A stretch of 64,000 nucleotides of DNA from Novosphingobium marinum (GTDB taxonomy: Bacteria; Pseudomonadota; Alphaproteobacteria; Sphingomonadales; Sphingomonadaceae): assembly GCF_013408095.1 (NCBI RefSeq), contig NZ_JACBZF010000002.1:806001-870000 (forward strand), read 5' to 3'. The notes beneath the pieces are model-generated. The model worked only from the letters and a program-made list of their open reading frames with translations, did not search any database and was not told the origin of the DNA. Within the stretch, counting starts at the first letter, position 1. Each line of letters opens with the position of its first letter. Shown here in pieces: positions 30,328 to 40,139 of this stretch. The position numbers and the translations under genes are program-made.

Positions 30328-30906
30328 ATGGCCAAGCTCTATTTCTTCTATGCCAGCATGAATGCAGGGAAATCGACCACCCTGCTGCAGGCCGATTTCA
30401 ACTATCGCGAACGCGGAATGGCGACGATGCTGTGGACCGCCGCGCTCGACGGCCGGGGCGTCGACAGCGCCATCGAAAGCCGCATCGGCCTGGGTGCCGA
30501 CGCGTACCGCTTCGATGGCGACACCGACCTCTGGGACCGGGTGAGCGCGGCCCATGCGGTCGAGCCGCTAGCCTGCGTCCTCATCGACGAGGCGCAGTTC
30601 CTCTCGCCCGGGCAGGTCTGGCAATGCGCCCGGCTGGCGGACGAGGCGAACATACCCGTGCTCTGCTACGGCCTTCGCACCGATTTCAGGGGCGAGCTCT
30701 TCCCCGGCTCGGCGGTGCTGCTCGGCATAGCCGACGCGCTGGTCGAGCTGAAGGCGGTGTGCCACTGCGGGCGCAAGGCGACGATGAACCTGCGCGTCGA
30801 CGAAAGCGGCGGCGCGGTCCGGCGGGGCGCGCAGACCGAGATCGGCGGGAACGAGCGCTACGTCGCGTTGTGTCGCAGGCATTTCCGCGAGGCGCTGGCG
30901 CGCTGA
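30328..30906 (+). CDS. tdk: Thymidine kinase
   Basis: A type II thymidine kinase, 192 residues, phosphorylating thymidine in the salvage pathway. The P-loop is SMNAGKST (about 10-17), the DEAQFL switch is at 88-93, and the thymidine-binding and zinc-binding parts follow (CHCGRKATMNLR; C...H at the C-terminus, LCRRHF). It is inserted between rbfA and the S2P/truB genes; gaps of 12 and 24 bases suggest co-transcription with the translation operon. Confidence 0.95.
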   Translation: MAKLYFFYASMNAGKSTTLLQADFNYRERGMATMLWTAALDGRGVDSAIESRIGLGADAYRFDGDTDLWDRVSAAHAVEPLACVLIDEAQFLSPGQVWQCARLADEANIPVLCYGLRTDFRGELFPGSAVLLGIADALVELKAVCHCGRKATMNLRVDESGGAVRRGAQTEIGGNERYVALCRRHFREALAR

Positions 30907-30930
30907 CCGGCGCGCCCCTATCTATCGGCC

Positions 30931-31617
30931 ATGTCCGAAACCGTGCTCCTTGCGATCATCCTCATCCCCTGCCTGATCGTTGCGATCGTCTTCCACGAAG
31001 TCGCGCACGGCTGGGTGGCGAACGCACTGGGCGATCCGACCGCGAAGGAGCGCAAGCGGCTTAGCCTCAACCCGATCCGCCACGTCGATCCGGTGGGGAC
31101 GGTCATACTTCCGGGCATCCTGGCGCTGACCGGTGCGCCCGTCTTCGGCTGGGCCAAGCCCGTCCCGGTCATCAAGCAGCGGCTCAACAATCCGCGCTTC
31201 GGGATGATGGCGGTTGCGGCTGCCGGGCCGGGCACCAACTTCGTCCTGGCCTTCATCGGCGCTATCGCGCTCGGCCTGCTGGCGGGATCGCTATCGGCGC
31301 CGCCGACAGGATGGCTCGAGATCCTCGTTTCGGGTCTCAATTACTTCATTGTCATCAATATCTTCCTCGCTCTTTTCAACCTGCTGCCGATCCCGCCCTT
31401 CGACGGATCGCATATCGTCGAGGGACTGCTTCCGCGCGAGGCGGCGGCGGCGTACGAAAAGCTGCGTCCGCTCGGCCTGCCGCTCCTTTTCCTGCTCCTG
31501 CTCGTCATCCCCTGGCTGTTTCCGGGCCTTGGCATCGTCGAGAACGTGGTCCTGCCGCCCGTCGAATGGGCGCGTGAGCAATTCCTCAAGATCGCCATTC
31601 TGGTGGCCGGAGGATGA
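30931..31617 (+). CDS. Site-2 protease family zinc metalloprotease (M50)
   Basis: A 228-residue integral membrane protease of the S2P/M50 family. The zinc-binding HEVAH (His22, Glu23, His26) lies in the first helix, and the third ligand, Asp158, in LLPIPPFDGSH. Five or six hydrophobic helices are visible. There is no PDZ domain, so it is the short type rather than RseP. The gene overlaps truB by four bases (ATGA). The substrate is not known. Confidence 0.9.
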   Translation: MSETVLLAIILIPCLIVAIVFHEVAHGWVANALGDPTAKERKRLSLNPIRHVDPVGTVILPGILALTGAPVFGWAKPVPVIKQRLNNPRFGMMAVAAAGPGTNFVLAFIGAIALGLLAGSLSAPPTGWLEILVSGLNYFIVINIFLALFNLLPIPPFDGSHIVEGLLPREAAAAYEKLRPLGLPLLFLLLLVIPWLFPGLGIVENVVLPPVEWAREQFLKIAILVAGG

Positions 31618-32603
31618 CCGCCCCCCACGGCTGGATCGTTCTAGACAAGCCGCCCGGTCTGGGCTCGACGCAGGCGGTGGGCGCGGTCAAGCGCAACTTG
31701 CGCGAGGCGGGGCTGCCCCGGGTCAAGGTCGGCCACGGCGGCACGCTCGATCCGCTGGCCGAGGGAGTGCTGCCGATCGCGCTTGGCGAGGCGACGAAGC
31801 TGGCCGGGCGCATGCTCGATGCCAGCAAGACCTACGAATTCACGATAAGCTTCGGGGAGGAAACCGATACGCTCGATGCCGAGGGCGAGGTGATCGCCCG
31901 GTCGGAGAGGCTGCCGCCACGCGCCGCCGTGGCGGGCGTGCTCGACCATTTCACCGGAGAGATCGAGCAGTTGCCGCCTGCCTATTCGGCTCTGAAGGTC
32001 GACGGCAGGCGCGCCTACGACCGGGCGCGGGCGGGTGAGGATGTGGAACTGAAGCTGCGCCGGGTCACGATCCATTCGCTCGAACTTGCCGGCGGCTACG
32101 AAGCGCGCCCGCTGCTCGACTCCGCCTTCGCGACCACGAGCGGCAGGCCCGATCCCTACGATCCCTCCGCCCCGCTCGAACTGGCGGAAAGCGCGACGCT
32201 GGTGGCAAAAGTATCGAAGGGTACCTATATCCGGGCCTTGGCGCGCGATATCTCCCATGCGCTCGGCACTCTCGGGCACGTGACCATGCTGCGGCGTACG
32301 CAGGCCGGGCCGTTCGACCAGTCGCAGGTGATTTCGCTGGACAAGTTGAACGATATCGGTAAGGGCGCGCCGATTGAACGAATACTCTTGCCGCTGGAGG
32401 CGGGGCTGGACGACATCCCGGCCATCGACCTTGGTCCGGAGCAGGCAGGGGCGGTCCGACAGGGCCGCGTTCTGACCGGGCTGTCCCTGAAGGACGGATT
32501 GTTCTGGGCACGATCGGGCACGGTTCCGGTGGCTCTCATGGAACTGGCGGGCGGCGAAGCCCGCGTCGTCAGGGGCTTCAACCTTCCCGATGTCGCGGAG
32601 TAA
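31614..32603 (+). CDS. truB: tRNA pseudouridine-55 synthase
   Basis: TruB, 329 residues, which makes pseudouridine 55 in the T-arm of tRNAs. The catalytic Asp46 lies in [15 protein letters not shown]; the [21 protein letters not shown] and the [14 protein letters not shown] motifs are all present, as is a C-terminal PUA-like extension. It directly precedes rpsO (five-base gap), the conserved truB-rpsO-pnp order. Confidence 0.97.
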   Translation: MTAPHGWIVLDKPPGLGSTQAVGAVKRNLREAGLPRVKVGHGGTLDPLAEGVLPIALGEATKLAGRMLDASKTYEFTISFGEETDTLDAEGEVIARSERLPPRAAVAGVLDHFTGEIEQLPPAYSALKVDGRRAYDRARAGEDVELKLRRVTIHSLELAGGYEARPLLDSAFATTSGRPDPYDPSAPLELAESATLVAKVSKGTYIRALARDISHALGTLGHVTMLRRTQAGPFDQSQVISLDKLNDIGKGAPIERILLPLEAGLDDIPAIDLGPEQAGAVRQGRVLTGLSLKDGLFWARSGTVPVALMELAGGEARVVRGFNLPDVAE

Positions 32604-32608
32604 GATAC

Positions 32609-32878
32609 ATGTCGGTTACCGCCGAGAAGAAACAGGAAATCATCAAGGACAATGCCCGCGATTCGCAGGATACGGGCAGTCCCGAAGTGCAGGTCGCGAT
32701 CCTCACCGAGCGCATCGCCAACCTGACCGAGCACTTCAAGTCCCATCACAAGGACAACCATTCGCGCCGCGGCCTCCTCATGATGGTCAACAAGCGGCGC
32801 AGCCTGCTCGACTACCTCAAGAAGAAGGATGTCGAGCGCTACAACGCCCTGATCCAGAAGCTGGGTCTGCGTAAATAA
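32609..32878 (+). CDS. rpsO: 30S ribosomal protein S15
   Basis: S15, 89 residues, a primary 16S rRNA-binding protein of the platform. Length and the conserved [31 protein letters not shown] and [12 protein letters not shown] segments are standard. It is followed by an intrinsic terminator and then the long pnp leader, as in many proteobacteria. Confidence 0.98.
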   Translation: MSVTAEKKQEIIKDNARDSQDTGSPEVQVAILTERIANLTEHFKSHHKDNHSRRGLLMMVNKRRSLLDYLKKKDVERYNALIQKLGLRK

Positions 32879-32887
32879 GCAAACTGG

Positions 32888-32914
32888 AAAGCGGCCCCGA
32901 GGCGGGCCGCTTTT
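32888..32914 (+). terminator. Intrinsic terminator between rpsO and pnp
   Basis: A perfect 10-bp stem (AAAGCGGCCC at 32888-32897 with 32904-32913, six-base loop) ends in TTTT, ten bases after the rpsO stop. It probably reduces read-through from the ribosomal operon into pnp. Confidence 0.8.
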
Positions 32915-32926
32915 CGCATGGGTCGT

Positions 32927-32994
32927 ACCCGCAATCCGGCGGGTGGCCTTTGGGGCGAAGACAGGCCCCGCACCGGACCGGGACGGTATCCCGG
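32927..32994 (+). promoter_or_regulatory. Structured pnp leader with three hairpins
   Basis: Three consecutive stem-loops precede pnp: 32927-32932 with 32939-32944 (ACCCGC/GCGGGT), 32952-32956 with 32965-32969 (GGGGC/GCCCC), and 32978-32983 with 32989-32994 (CCGGGA/TCCCGG). In E. coli the pnp leader is cut by RNase III and used for autoregulation. A similar mechanism is plausible here but rests on position only. Confidence 0.45.
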
Positions 32995-33043
32995 CAGTAA
33001 ACCCCGCGCGGCAATAGGGTCCGCGGGTCCAAGGAAAAACCAA

Positions 33044-35344
33044 ATGTTCGACACGAAAACCGTATCGATGGAGTGGGGCGGAAAGACCCTCACTCTGGAA
33101 ACCGGGCGCGTTGCCCGTCAGGCCGATGGCGCCGTTCTGGCGACCTACGGCGAAACCGTGGTGCTGTGTGCAGTCACCGCGGCCAAGTCGGTGAAGGAAG
33201 GGCAGGACTTCTTCCCGCTCACCGTCCACTATCAGGAAAAGTTCTCCGCTGCCGGGCGCATCCCGGGTGGCTTCTTCAAGCGTGAACGCGGCGCCACGGA
33301 AAAGGAGACGCTGACCAGCCGTCTCATCGACCGTCCGGTCCGCCCGCTGTTCCCCGAAGGCTTCTACAACGAGATCAACGTGATCTGCCAAGTGCTGTCC
33401 TACGACGGCGAGACCGAGGCCGACATGGTCGCGATGATCGCCGCGAGCGCCGCGCTGACCATTTCGGGCGTCCCCTTCATGGGTCCGATCGGCGGCTGCC
33501 GCGTCGGCTTCAAGGATGGCGAGTACCAGCTCAACCCGTCGATGGCCGAAGTGGCCGAGGGCAAGCTCGACCTCGTCGTCGCAGCCACGCACGAAGCCGT
33601 GATGATGGTCGAATCCGAAGCCAAGGAACTGACCGAGGACGAGATGCTCGGTGCCGTCATGTTCGCGCACGACGAATGCCGCAAGGTCATCGAAGGCATC
33701 ATCAAGCTGGCCGAGCAGGCAGCCAAGGAGCCCTGGGAACTCGCCGCTTCGGACGACAAGTCCGCGATGAAGGAAGAGATTCGCGGGATCGTCGGCGATC
33801 GTATCGCCGCTGCCTACGACCTCGTCGACAAGCAGGAGCGTTCCAATGCGCTCAACGCCGCGCGCGACGCAGTGAAGGCGCACTACGCCGAGGCCGACGG
33901 CCAGACCACGATGACCGCCATCAAGCTCACCAAGAAGCTGGAAGCGGAAATCGTGCGCAACGCCATCCTCAAGGACGGCAAGCGCATCGATGGCCGCGCG
34001 GTCAACGAAGTGCGCCCGATCGAGGCGATGGTCGGCTTCCTGCCTCGCACGCACGGCTCCGCGCTGTTCACCCGCGGTGAGACGCAGGCGATCTGCACCA
34101 CCACGCTCGGCACCAAGGATTCCGAGCAGATGATCGACGGCCTCGACGGCCTGAGCTATTCGCCGTTCATGCTGCACTACAACTTCCCGCCCTATTCGGT
34201 CGGTGAAGTGGGTCGCTTCGGCGCTCCGGGTCGTCGCGAGATCGGCCACGGCAAGCTCGCATGGCGTGCGCTGCGTCCGGTCCTGCCGACGCAGGAAGAC
34301 TTCCCGTACACGATCCGCATCCTGTCAGACATCACCGAGTCCAACGGCTCGTCCTCGATGGCGACAGTCTGCGGCGGCTGCCTGTCGATGATGGATGCAG
34401 GCGTTCCCGTCACCCGTCCCGTCTCGGGCATCGCGATGGGCCTGATCCTCGAAGGCGAGGACTTCACCGTGCTGTCCGACATCCTCGGCGACGAGGATCA
34501 CCTCGGCGACATGGACTTCAAGGTCGCGGGTACCGAGGAAGGCATCACCAGCCTCCAGATGGACATCAAGGTCGCCGGCATCACGCAGGAGATCATGAAG
34601 ACCGCGCTGGCGCAGGCCAGGGAAGGCCGCGCGCACATCCTTGGCGAGATGACCAAGGCGCTTGGTTCGGCCCGTACCGAGCTTTCCGCGCATGCCCCCC
34701 GTATCGAGACGATGCAGATCGACAAGACGAAGATCCGCGACGTCATCGGCACCGGCGGCAAGGTCATCCGCGAGATCGTTGCCGAGACCGGCGCCAAGGT
34801 CGACATCGACGACGAGGGCGTGATCAAGATCTCGTCCAGCGACCTTTCGCAGATCGAAGCCGCCAAGAAGTGGATCGAAGGCATCGTCGAAGAGGCGGAA
34901 GTCGGCAAGATCTACACCGGCAAGGTCGTCAACATCGTCGATTTCGGAGCATTCGTGAACTTCATGGGCGGCAAGGACGGCCTCGTCCACGTTTCCGAGA
35001 TGAAGAACGAGCGTGTCGAAAAGCCGACCGACGTCGTGTCCGAAGGTCAGGAAGTGAAGGTCAAGGTCCTCGAGATCGACAACCGCGGCAAGGTTCGCCT
35101 GTCGATGCGGGTCGTCGATCAGGAAACCGGCGAGGAACTCGAAGACACCCGTCCGCCGCGCGAACCGCGCGGCGATCGCGGCGACCGGGGCGGCGGCGAC
35201 CGTCGCCGTCCGCGTGGCGATCGCGGTGACCGGGGTGGCGATCGCGGCGGCCGTGGCGGCCGCGGCGGTGGTCGCGGGCGCGACCGCGACGACAAGGGCG
35301 GTGGCGATCCGGACCACATGCCGGCCTTCCTCAAGGAAGACTGA
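33044..35344 (+). CDS. pnp: Polynucleotide phosphorylase
   Basis: PNPase, 766 residues, a phosphorolytic 3'-5' exoribonuclease. Two RNase PH-like domains, the KH domain (about 563-590, [16 protein letters not shown]) and the S1 domain (about 619-690, [18 protein letters not shown]) are intact. An unusual feature is a C-terminal tail from about residue 704 dense in Arg-Gly-Asp repeats ([18 protein letters not shown]), an RNA-binding or degradosome-tethering type of low-complexity extension found in some alphaproteobacteria. ATG 33044 has AAGGA upstream. Confidence 0.98.
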   Translation: MFDTKTVSMEWGGKTLTLETGRVARQADGAVLATYGETVVLCAVTAAKSVKEGQDFFPLTVHYQEKFSAAGRIPGGFFKRERGATEKETLTSRLIDRPVRPLFPEGFYNEINVICQVLSYDGETEADMVAMIAASAALTISGVPFMGPIGGCRVGFKDGEYQLNPSMAEVAEGKLDLVVAATHEAVMMVESEAKELTEDEMLGAVMFAHDECRKVIEGIIKLAEQAAKEPWELAASDDKSAMKEEIRGIVGDRIAAAYDLVDKQERSNALNAARDAVKAHYAEADGQTTMTAIKLTKKLEAEIVRNAILKDGKRIDGRAVNEVRPIEAMVGFLPRTHGSALFTRGETQAICTTTLGTKDSEQMIDGLDGLSYSPFMLHYNFPPYSVGEVGRFGAPGRREIGHGKLAWRALRPVLPTQEDFPYTIRILSDITESNGSSSMATVCGGCLSMMDAGVPVTRPVSGIAMGLILEGEDFTVLSDILGDEDHLGDMDFKVAGTEEGITSLQMDIKVAGITQEIMKTALAQAREGRAHILGEMTKALGSARTELSAHAPRIETMQIDKTKIRDVIGTGGKVIREIVAETGAKVDIDDEGVIKISSSDLSQIEAAKKWIEGIVEEAEVGKIYTGKVVNIVDFGAFVNFMGGKDGLVHVSEMKNERVEKPTDVVSEGQEVKVKVLEIDNRGKVRLSMRVVDQETGEELEDTRPPREPRGDRGDRGGGDRRRPRGDRGDRGGDRGGRGGRGGGRGRDRDDKGGGDPDHMPAFLKED

Positions 35345-35368
35345 GGCACCGGACAACCGGGAAACAAG

Positions 35369-35398
35369 GGGCCGGGGGAGCGATCCTCCGGCCCTCTT
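35369..35398. terminator. Strong hairpin between pnp and the convergent gene
   Basis: GGGCCGG at 35369-35375 pairs with 35388-35394 and the stem extends inward through GGGA/TCC. It lies 24 bases after the pnp stop and is followed by CTCTT, a weak T-run. It probably terminates pnp and may also act on the convergent beta-helix gene. Confidence 0.5.
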
Positions 35399-35401
35399 GC
35401 G

Positions 35402-36982
35402 TCAGCGCCTCTCGATCCTTGGCGCGTGGTCGGGCACCTTGCCTTCGGGGCCGGGCGGAAGCGAAGCCGCGCGTCCCGAAACCCTGGCCGCCACGTTCGG
35501 TCCGAACGATCCGCGCCAGACGAGCGGCGCGGCAGGCCGCAGGTTTTCGGCTTCGGCCAGCGGCGTGGCGCTGCTGACGATGTCGAGTGCAACGTCGTCG
35601 GTGAGCATGTCGCCCGGCTGGCCATCGCCTCCGGCAAGCAGCACGAACGCGTCGGTCGTCCGGTCGGTAACGAGCTCTACCCGGAGATCGACATGGCGCG
35701 CGCCTTCGCCGAACACGGCCGGGGACCCGAGGAAGAGCGCGGTGTCGACCAGCCGCAGCCGCCCCTTCAGCCAGGATCCTGCATAGGCCGGTCGTGAATT
35801 GCGGCACGTGATGTCGAGCGTACCCCAGGGTGCCTCGCCGGGGTCGACCTCGGTCGGGGCATAATAGCGCGAACGTTCGCTCTTGCCGTAGCGCCCGCCC
35901 TGGAGCGCGAAAGCCGATCCGCTGCCGCCGATGCCCTTCTTTCCGAAGCAGTCGACGATCTCGGTCGCGACGATCCGTCCGCCGCGTGCACCCATCCAGC
36001 CCTCGATGCCGATGAAGCAGTCCTCGATCCGCGCGCCTCCCACGTCGACCATGCATCCTGCAGTGTTGAGGCCCTGCGCGTTCGAATGCGCGAACTCCGA
36101 ATTGCGGACGGTCAGCGTCGCGCCCGGATCGTTCGATGCATAGACCGTCTCTCCGCGCCACCCGGTGAAGCTGCAATCGACGATCTCGATGTCCCAGCCC
36201 TCGCGGTCGAGTTCGGACCAGATGCCCTTGTGCGTCACGTCCCACCCGTCGCCGGTTCGCGGATCGGCACCCGGCGCGGAATTGGCGGTGCGCTTCGTAC
36301 CGCCGTCGACGACCAGTCGCTCGAGACGAAGGCGCTGGGCCTTGGGCCCGGTTAGGCTACCCTTCGAAAGGTCGACGCGTTCTGCGCCCGGCAGGTAGAA
36401 GCCCGAACCGCGCCAGACCTTGCCGTCGACCACCTGGAACGCGCGGCCCGGCTGGTTGCCTCCGAACGAATGCCCGCCGCGCGATCTGAACGCGAGGCGG
36501 GAGGGCTCGGTCCCGGTTCCGACGAAGGCGATGCGCTGGCCGGGATGCAGGACGATGGGCCGCCCGTCGAGGGTGCGATGATCCGCGCGCGGGTCGAGGT
36601 ACCGTTCGGGACACCGGATGCTGTAAAGCGGCTGCGCCAGCGTGATCCTGGGAAGCGCGAAGGCTGCGGCGTAATCGACCGCGGCCTGGAACGCCGGCTG
36701 GTCGTCGTGAGCGTTGTCGGCGGCCGGGTCGCCCCGGGCCCCGGCCTGCTCCACGGCAATCGCGCCATCGGCAGCCTCCAGCCGGAAGTGCCTGCCGTTC
36801 GCGGTGGCGGTGCAGAAGCGGGGATGCTCGCGGGCCAACGCGGCGTCAGCCTTGTCGTCGGCGATGTACTCCGCCGCGCCAAGCCCGTGTCGAGACCAGC
36901 CCTCGGTGCGGATGCGCCGGACGTCTCGCGGGATCGACAGCTGCGCGAGGCCGATGAAGAGCCCGGCGTCGTCGGTCCTCAA
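35402..36982 (-). CDS. Right-handed beta-helix (pectate-lyase-like) protein
   Basis: A 526-residue protein with parallel beta-helix repeats (about 220-400: RLRLERLVVDGG, DIEIVDCSFTGWRG, LTVRNSEFAHSNAQGL, ARIEDCFIGIEGW). The pectate-lyase-3-like entry segment (GARGDPAADNAHDDQPAFQAAVDYA) is at about 80-108. No signal peptide is seen. The only start I find is TTG 36982, whose TTGA overlaps the stop of the DUF1993 gene, so translation is probably coupled. Its substrate, if any, is unknown; proteins of this fold act on polysaccharides or serve as surface adhesins. Confidence 0.75.
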   Translation of the reverse strand: MRTDDAGLFIGLAQLSIPRDVRRIRTEGWSRHGLGAAEYIADDKADAALAREHPRFCTATANGRHFRLEAADGAIAVEQAGARGDPAADNAHDDQPAFQAAVDYAAAFALPRITLAQPLYSIRCPERYLDPRADHRTLDGRPIVLHPGQRIAFVGTGTEPSRLAFRSRGGHSFGGNQPGRAFQVVDGKVWRGSGFYLPGAERVDLSKGSLTGPKAQRLRLERLVVDGGTKRTANSAPGADPRTGDGWDVTHKGIWSELDREGWDIEIVDCSFTGWRGETVYASNDPGATLTVRNSEFAHSNAQGLNTAGCMVDVGGARIEDCFIGIEGWMGARGGRIVATEIVDCFGKKGIGGSGSAFALQGGRYGKSERSRYYAPTEVDPGEAPWGTLDITCRNSRPAYAGSWLKGRLRLVDTALFLGSPAVFGEGARHVDLRVELVTDRTTDAFVLLAGGDGQPGDMLTDDVALDIVSSATPLAEAENLRPAAPLVWRGSFGPNVAARVSGRAASLPPGPEGKVPDHAPRIERR

Positions 36983-37503
36983 GCGGGCTCGGTCCTGAGC
37001 GGGCCGTAATAGTCGGCCTTGCCTACCGGGACGCCCTGGTTGCGCAGGATCGCGTAGGCGGTCGTCACGTGGAAATAGAAGTTGGGGATCGAGAACGTCA
37101 GCAGGAATTCGGCGACGGAGAACGGCGCCCGGATCGCCTCATGCCGCAACTCGACGTCCTTGTCGGCGATGGTTTCGAGTTCTTCGGGCGTGACGGTCTC
37201 GAGGAAGGCGATGGCATCGCTCACCATCGCGCGCAGATCGTCGAAGCTGCAATCGACGGGGGCCAGGTCGGGGTAATAGGTACCTTCGCGCATGGCGCGA
37301 ACGGCGCGTTCGGACAGCAGCACGACCTGGTCGATCTGCTTGGAAAAGTCCCACATGTCATCGGACAGGCTCGCGGCAAGCAGCGCCCTGTCCTCCATGT
37401 CGGCGTCACGGCAGTGCTGCTCGGCCTTGTCGAACATGCCGAGCACGTTGGGCAGCATGTGAAGGTAGGCCCCGACGGTCGCGTCGTGGAGGGATATCGG
37501 CAT
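36979..37503 (-). CDS. DUF1993 family protein
   Basis: A 174-residue DUF1993 protein, a DinB-like four-helix bundle of unknown function. The family segments SLHDATVGAYLHMLPNVLGMFDKAE at the start and FLLTFSIPNFYFHVTTAYAILRNQGVPVGKADYYG at the end are clear. It is the first gene of a two-gene unit with the beta-helix gene, overlapping it by four bases. Confidence 0.88.
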   Translation of the reverse strand: MPISLHDATVGAYLHMLPNVLGMFDKAEQHCRDADMEDRALLAASLSDDMWDFSKQIDQVVLLSERAVRAMREGTYYPDLAPVDCSFDDLRAMVSDAIAFLETVTPEELETIADKDVELRHEAIRAPFSVAEFLLTFSIPNFYFHVTTAYAILRNQGVPVGKADYYGPLRTEPA

Positions 37504-37589
37504 CGCAGGCTCCGGTTCGATTGTCCGGGCAGGCTAGGGCGTGCCGCATCGCGCCGCAATCCATTCCGCGTGAGCTCTTTCCGCGTCAC

Positions 37590-38741
37590 CTATTCCGCAG
37601 TCGTCACCTCGCCAGCCCAGACGATCCTGTCCTTGCCCGCAGCCTTGGCGGCGTAAAGCGCTTCGTCCGCTGCCTTGAGGGCCTCGCGCGGATTGTCGTA
37701 GGCCAGCACGTCCGCCATCCCCGCCGAGAACGTGATGCGCCCGAACGGGATGTCGTTGGCGCGGTTCACCAGCTTGCGATTGCCGAGGGCGGTCCTTGCC
37801 CCGTCCAGCGTGGCAAAGGCGGCTTCGTGCGTTTCTCCCCGGAACAGGACGACGAATTCCTCGCCGCCGTGCCGGGCGACGTGGCATCGGTCGTCCGAAA
37901 TCTTCGCCAGCGTGCGCGCGATCGTCTTCAGGATGCGGTCTCCTGCGGCGTGTCCGTGGCGATCGTTGATGCGCTTGAAATCGTCGACATCGCAGAACGC
38001 GATGGTCAGGGCCTCGTCGTTCGCGATGGCAGCGGCGTGCTCCTCCTTGAGCGAGGCTTCGAAGGCGCGCCGGTTTGGCAAGCCGGTAAGGTGGTCGATC
38101 TCGGCTTCGCGGCGCGCGGCTTCGAGGCTTTGCCTGAGCGCTAGCGTTTCCTGCTCGCTGCGCGCCATGTCCTCTTCGATCTCGCGCGTGCGGTCGAGCA
38201 TGACGCGCGCGATGGCGGCAAGCTCGGTGATGACGACGCCGGCCTTGCCCACCTGCTCCAGTTCGCCGACGTGGGCTTCGAGGGCATCGTGATACTCGCT
38301 CGTCGCATGGCGCGCATCGCGGGTCGTGCTGCCGAATTCCTCGATCGAGGATTCGAGCTTGGACATCAGCTTCGCGAGCATTTCCGCGCCGTCTGACCGA
38401 CCGCACTTGCGCGCCGCCTCGTCGAGCCAGCCCAGCGTCACGGGCGCGCGTTTTTCGACCTGCTCCTCGATCAGCACGGCCAGCCGAGGGTTCGCGCCGG
38501 TGATGACATCGTGCGCGACGGCCAGCGTGAACGTGTTCACCTCGAGCCGATGGGTGATGAGGAAGCTCGACACGTCGGCCAGCACCTGGCGCCTGCGCTT
38601 GTCGCGAGGATCGTGCGGCATGAGGTTCGTGCTCTCATCGCCATCGGGCAGGGGCGCCTCGTCCAGGCGGGCCGACCGGCGGTCGCGCCATCGGGAGAGC
38701 CAGCCGGCCTTGCGGGAAAGATCGGGATCGTGCGCTGTCAT
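37590..38741 (-). CDS. Diguanylate cyclase (GGDEF domain)
   Basis: A 383-residue GGDEF protein, expected to make cyclic di-GMP from two GTP. The active-site GGEEF is at 292-296 in a complete domain (about 212-375: DHLTGLPNRRAFEASL, FCDVDDFKRINDRHGHAAGD). The allosteric RxxD inhibition site is absent at its usual place (DDRC instead). The N-terminal 200 residues are soluble and helical, with a long coiled coil (about 120-212) just before the GGDEF domain; no known sensor domain was recognised. There is no signal peptide or membrane helix. Confidence 0.92.
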   Translation of the reverse strand: MTAHDPDLSRKAGWLSRWRDRRSARLDEAPLPDGDESTNLMPHDPRDKRRRQVLADVSSFLITHRLEVNTFTLAVAHDVITGANPRLAVLIEEQVEKRAPVTLGWLDEAARKCGRSDGAEMLAKLMSKLESSIEEFGSTTRDARHATSEYHDALEAHVGELEQVGKAGVVITELAAIARVMLDRTREIEEDMARSEQETLALRQSLEAARREAEIDHLTGLPNRRAFEASLKEEHAAAIANDEALTIAFCDVDDFKRINDRHGHAAGDRILKTIARTLAKISDDRCHVARHGGEEFVVLFRGETHEAAFATLDGARTALGNRKLVNRANDIPFGRITFSAGMADVLAYDNPREALKAADEALYAAKAAGKDRIVWAGEVTTAE

Positions 38742-38898
38742 GGGTTGGTTAACGTCGCGTCGCGCCGGTTTTTAAGTCCGACAGGAGCGGTCCGCCCGAT
38801 GCGACAGTGCACGCCATCGGGAGCCAAGGCATCGCCGAGGCGTTGGTGGTGTCGGGAGGCGGTTTCGGCCGCTAGCGACGGTTTCGGAGAAAAGACCA

Positions 38899-40137
38899 AT
38901 GCGTGCAATTACTTGTGTCCTGCCGCTGCTGGCCGTGCTGGCCGGATGCAACGCCGATCCGACCGGCGCGGGATCGTCCGGAAAGGAAGCCGAAGTTTCT
39001 TCCAGCGCCAATCCCGAACAAACCGACGAGGACGCGCTTGCAGCGCGCGACCCGGCACCGGGCGAGCAGGCGCAGGTCGACATTCCCGACCCGGAGAAGC
39101 GACCCACGATGCAGATGCAGGTCGTCCTCGACCGTCTCGGCTTCACGCCGGGCGTGGTCGACGGCAGGATGGGCATGTCGACCCGCAACGCGATCGAGGG
39201 GTTCCAGGAGGCCAACGACATCGAGGTGACCGGCGAAGCTGACGAGGAAACCAAAAAGGCGCTGGAGAAGTGGAATAACATTCCCGCAACCCGCGTCGTC
39301 ACTATTCCGGCGAGTTTTGCCAGCGAACCGTTCAGGAATATACCCGACAGTGCCGCCGACAAGGCGGAGATGGAACGGCTGGGCTACACCTCGCTCGACG
39401 AGAAGCTGGCAGAGCGGTTCCACACCACCGTCGATGTCCTGAAGCGTCTCAATCCGGGCGGGCGGCCCGCAGGCATGGAACAGGCCGGCGCTTCGCCATC
39501 CGAACCCGCGCGGCTGGGTCTTGCCTCCCCGAGTGCATCTCCGAGCGCCACGCCATCCGCCGATGCGGGCGGCGATGCCGAACGCGCCCAAACGTCGATG
39601 TTCGCCGCAGGGCAGCAAATCCGCGTCCCCAACGTCGGCAACGACAGGATCGAGGACGGCGCGGTCGAAAATGCACAGTGGCGCAGCACGCTGGCAACGC
39701 TGGGCATCGGCACGAACCAGCCCGAGGCCGCGCGTGTGGTGGTCAGCAAGTCGGGCGGCACGCTCAAGGTCTACGACGATGCCGACAAGCTGGTCGCCAT
39801 GTACACGGCAACGATGGGATCCGAGCATGATCCGCTGCCGCTCGGCGAATGGAAAGTGGTCGGCGTAGCGCACAATCCCCCGTTCCAGTACGACCCCGAC
39901 CTGTTCTGGGACGTTCCCGACAGCGAGGAGGACCGCATGCTTCCGCCTGGCCCGAACGGCCCGGTCGGCGTGGTCTGGATCGACTTGTCGAAGGAGCATT
40001 ACGGCATCCACGGAACGCCCGAGCCGCAGACCATTGGCCGCGCGCAGAGCCACGGGTGCGTCCGGCTGACCAACTGGGACGCCGCGCGCCTTGCCGAAAT
40101 GGTTTCGCCCGGCACGCAGGTCCTCTTCGAAGCCTGA
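38899..40137 (+). CDS. Lipoprotein L,D-transpeptidase (YkuD) with a peptidoglycan-binding domain
   Basis: A 412-residue lipoprotein. The signal peptide ends in a lipobox (VLAGC, Cys17). A peptidoglycan-binding type 1 domain follows (about 70-115, LDRLGFTPGVVDGRMG). The C-terminal YkuD catalytic domain (about 270-410) carries the active-site segment SHGCVRLTN with Cys387 and His385. Such enzymes form 3-3 cross-links or attach proteins to the wall. ATG 38899 follows a GGAGAA site. It overlaps nothing but is followed two bases later by an M23 peptidase gene, so the pair probably acts together on peptidoglycan. Confidence 0.93.
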   Translation: MRAITCVLPLLAVLAGCNADPTGAGSSGKEAEVSSSANPEQTDEDALAARDPAPGEQAQVDIPDPEKRPTMQMQVVLDRLGFTPGVVDGRMGMSTRNAIEGFQEANDIEVTGEADEETKKALEKWNNIPATRVVTIPASFASEPFRNIPDSAADKAEMERLGYTSLDEKLAERFHTTVDVLKRLNPGGRPAGMEQAGASPSEPARLGLASPSASPSATPSADAGGDAERAQTSMFAAGQQIRVPNVGNDRIEDGAVENAQWRSTLATLGIGTNQPEAARVVVSKSGGTLKVYDDADKLVAMYTATMGSEHDPLPLGEWKVVGVAHNPPFQYDPDLFWDVPDSEEDRMLPPGPNGPVGVVWIDLSKEHYGIHGTPEPQTIGRAQSHGCVRLTNWDAARLAEMVSPGTQVLFEA

Positions 40138-40139
40138 GC

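Noticed and set aside
32225..34249. A 674-codon minus-strand open frame
   Set aside because: Antisense to truB, rpsO and pnp, all of which are certain genes; the translation resembles nothing.
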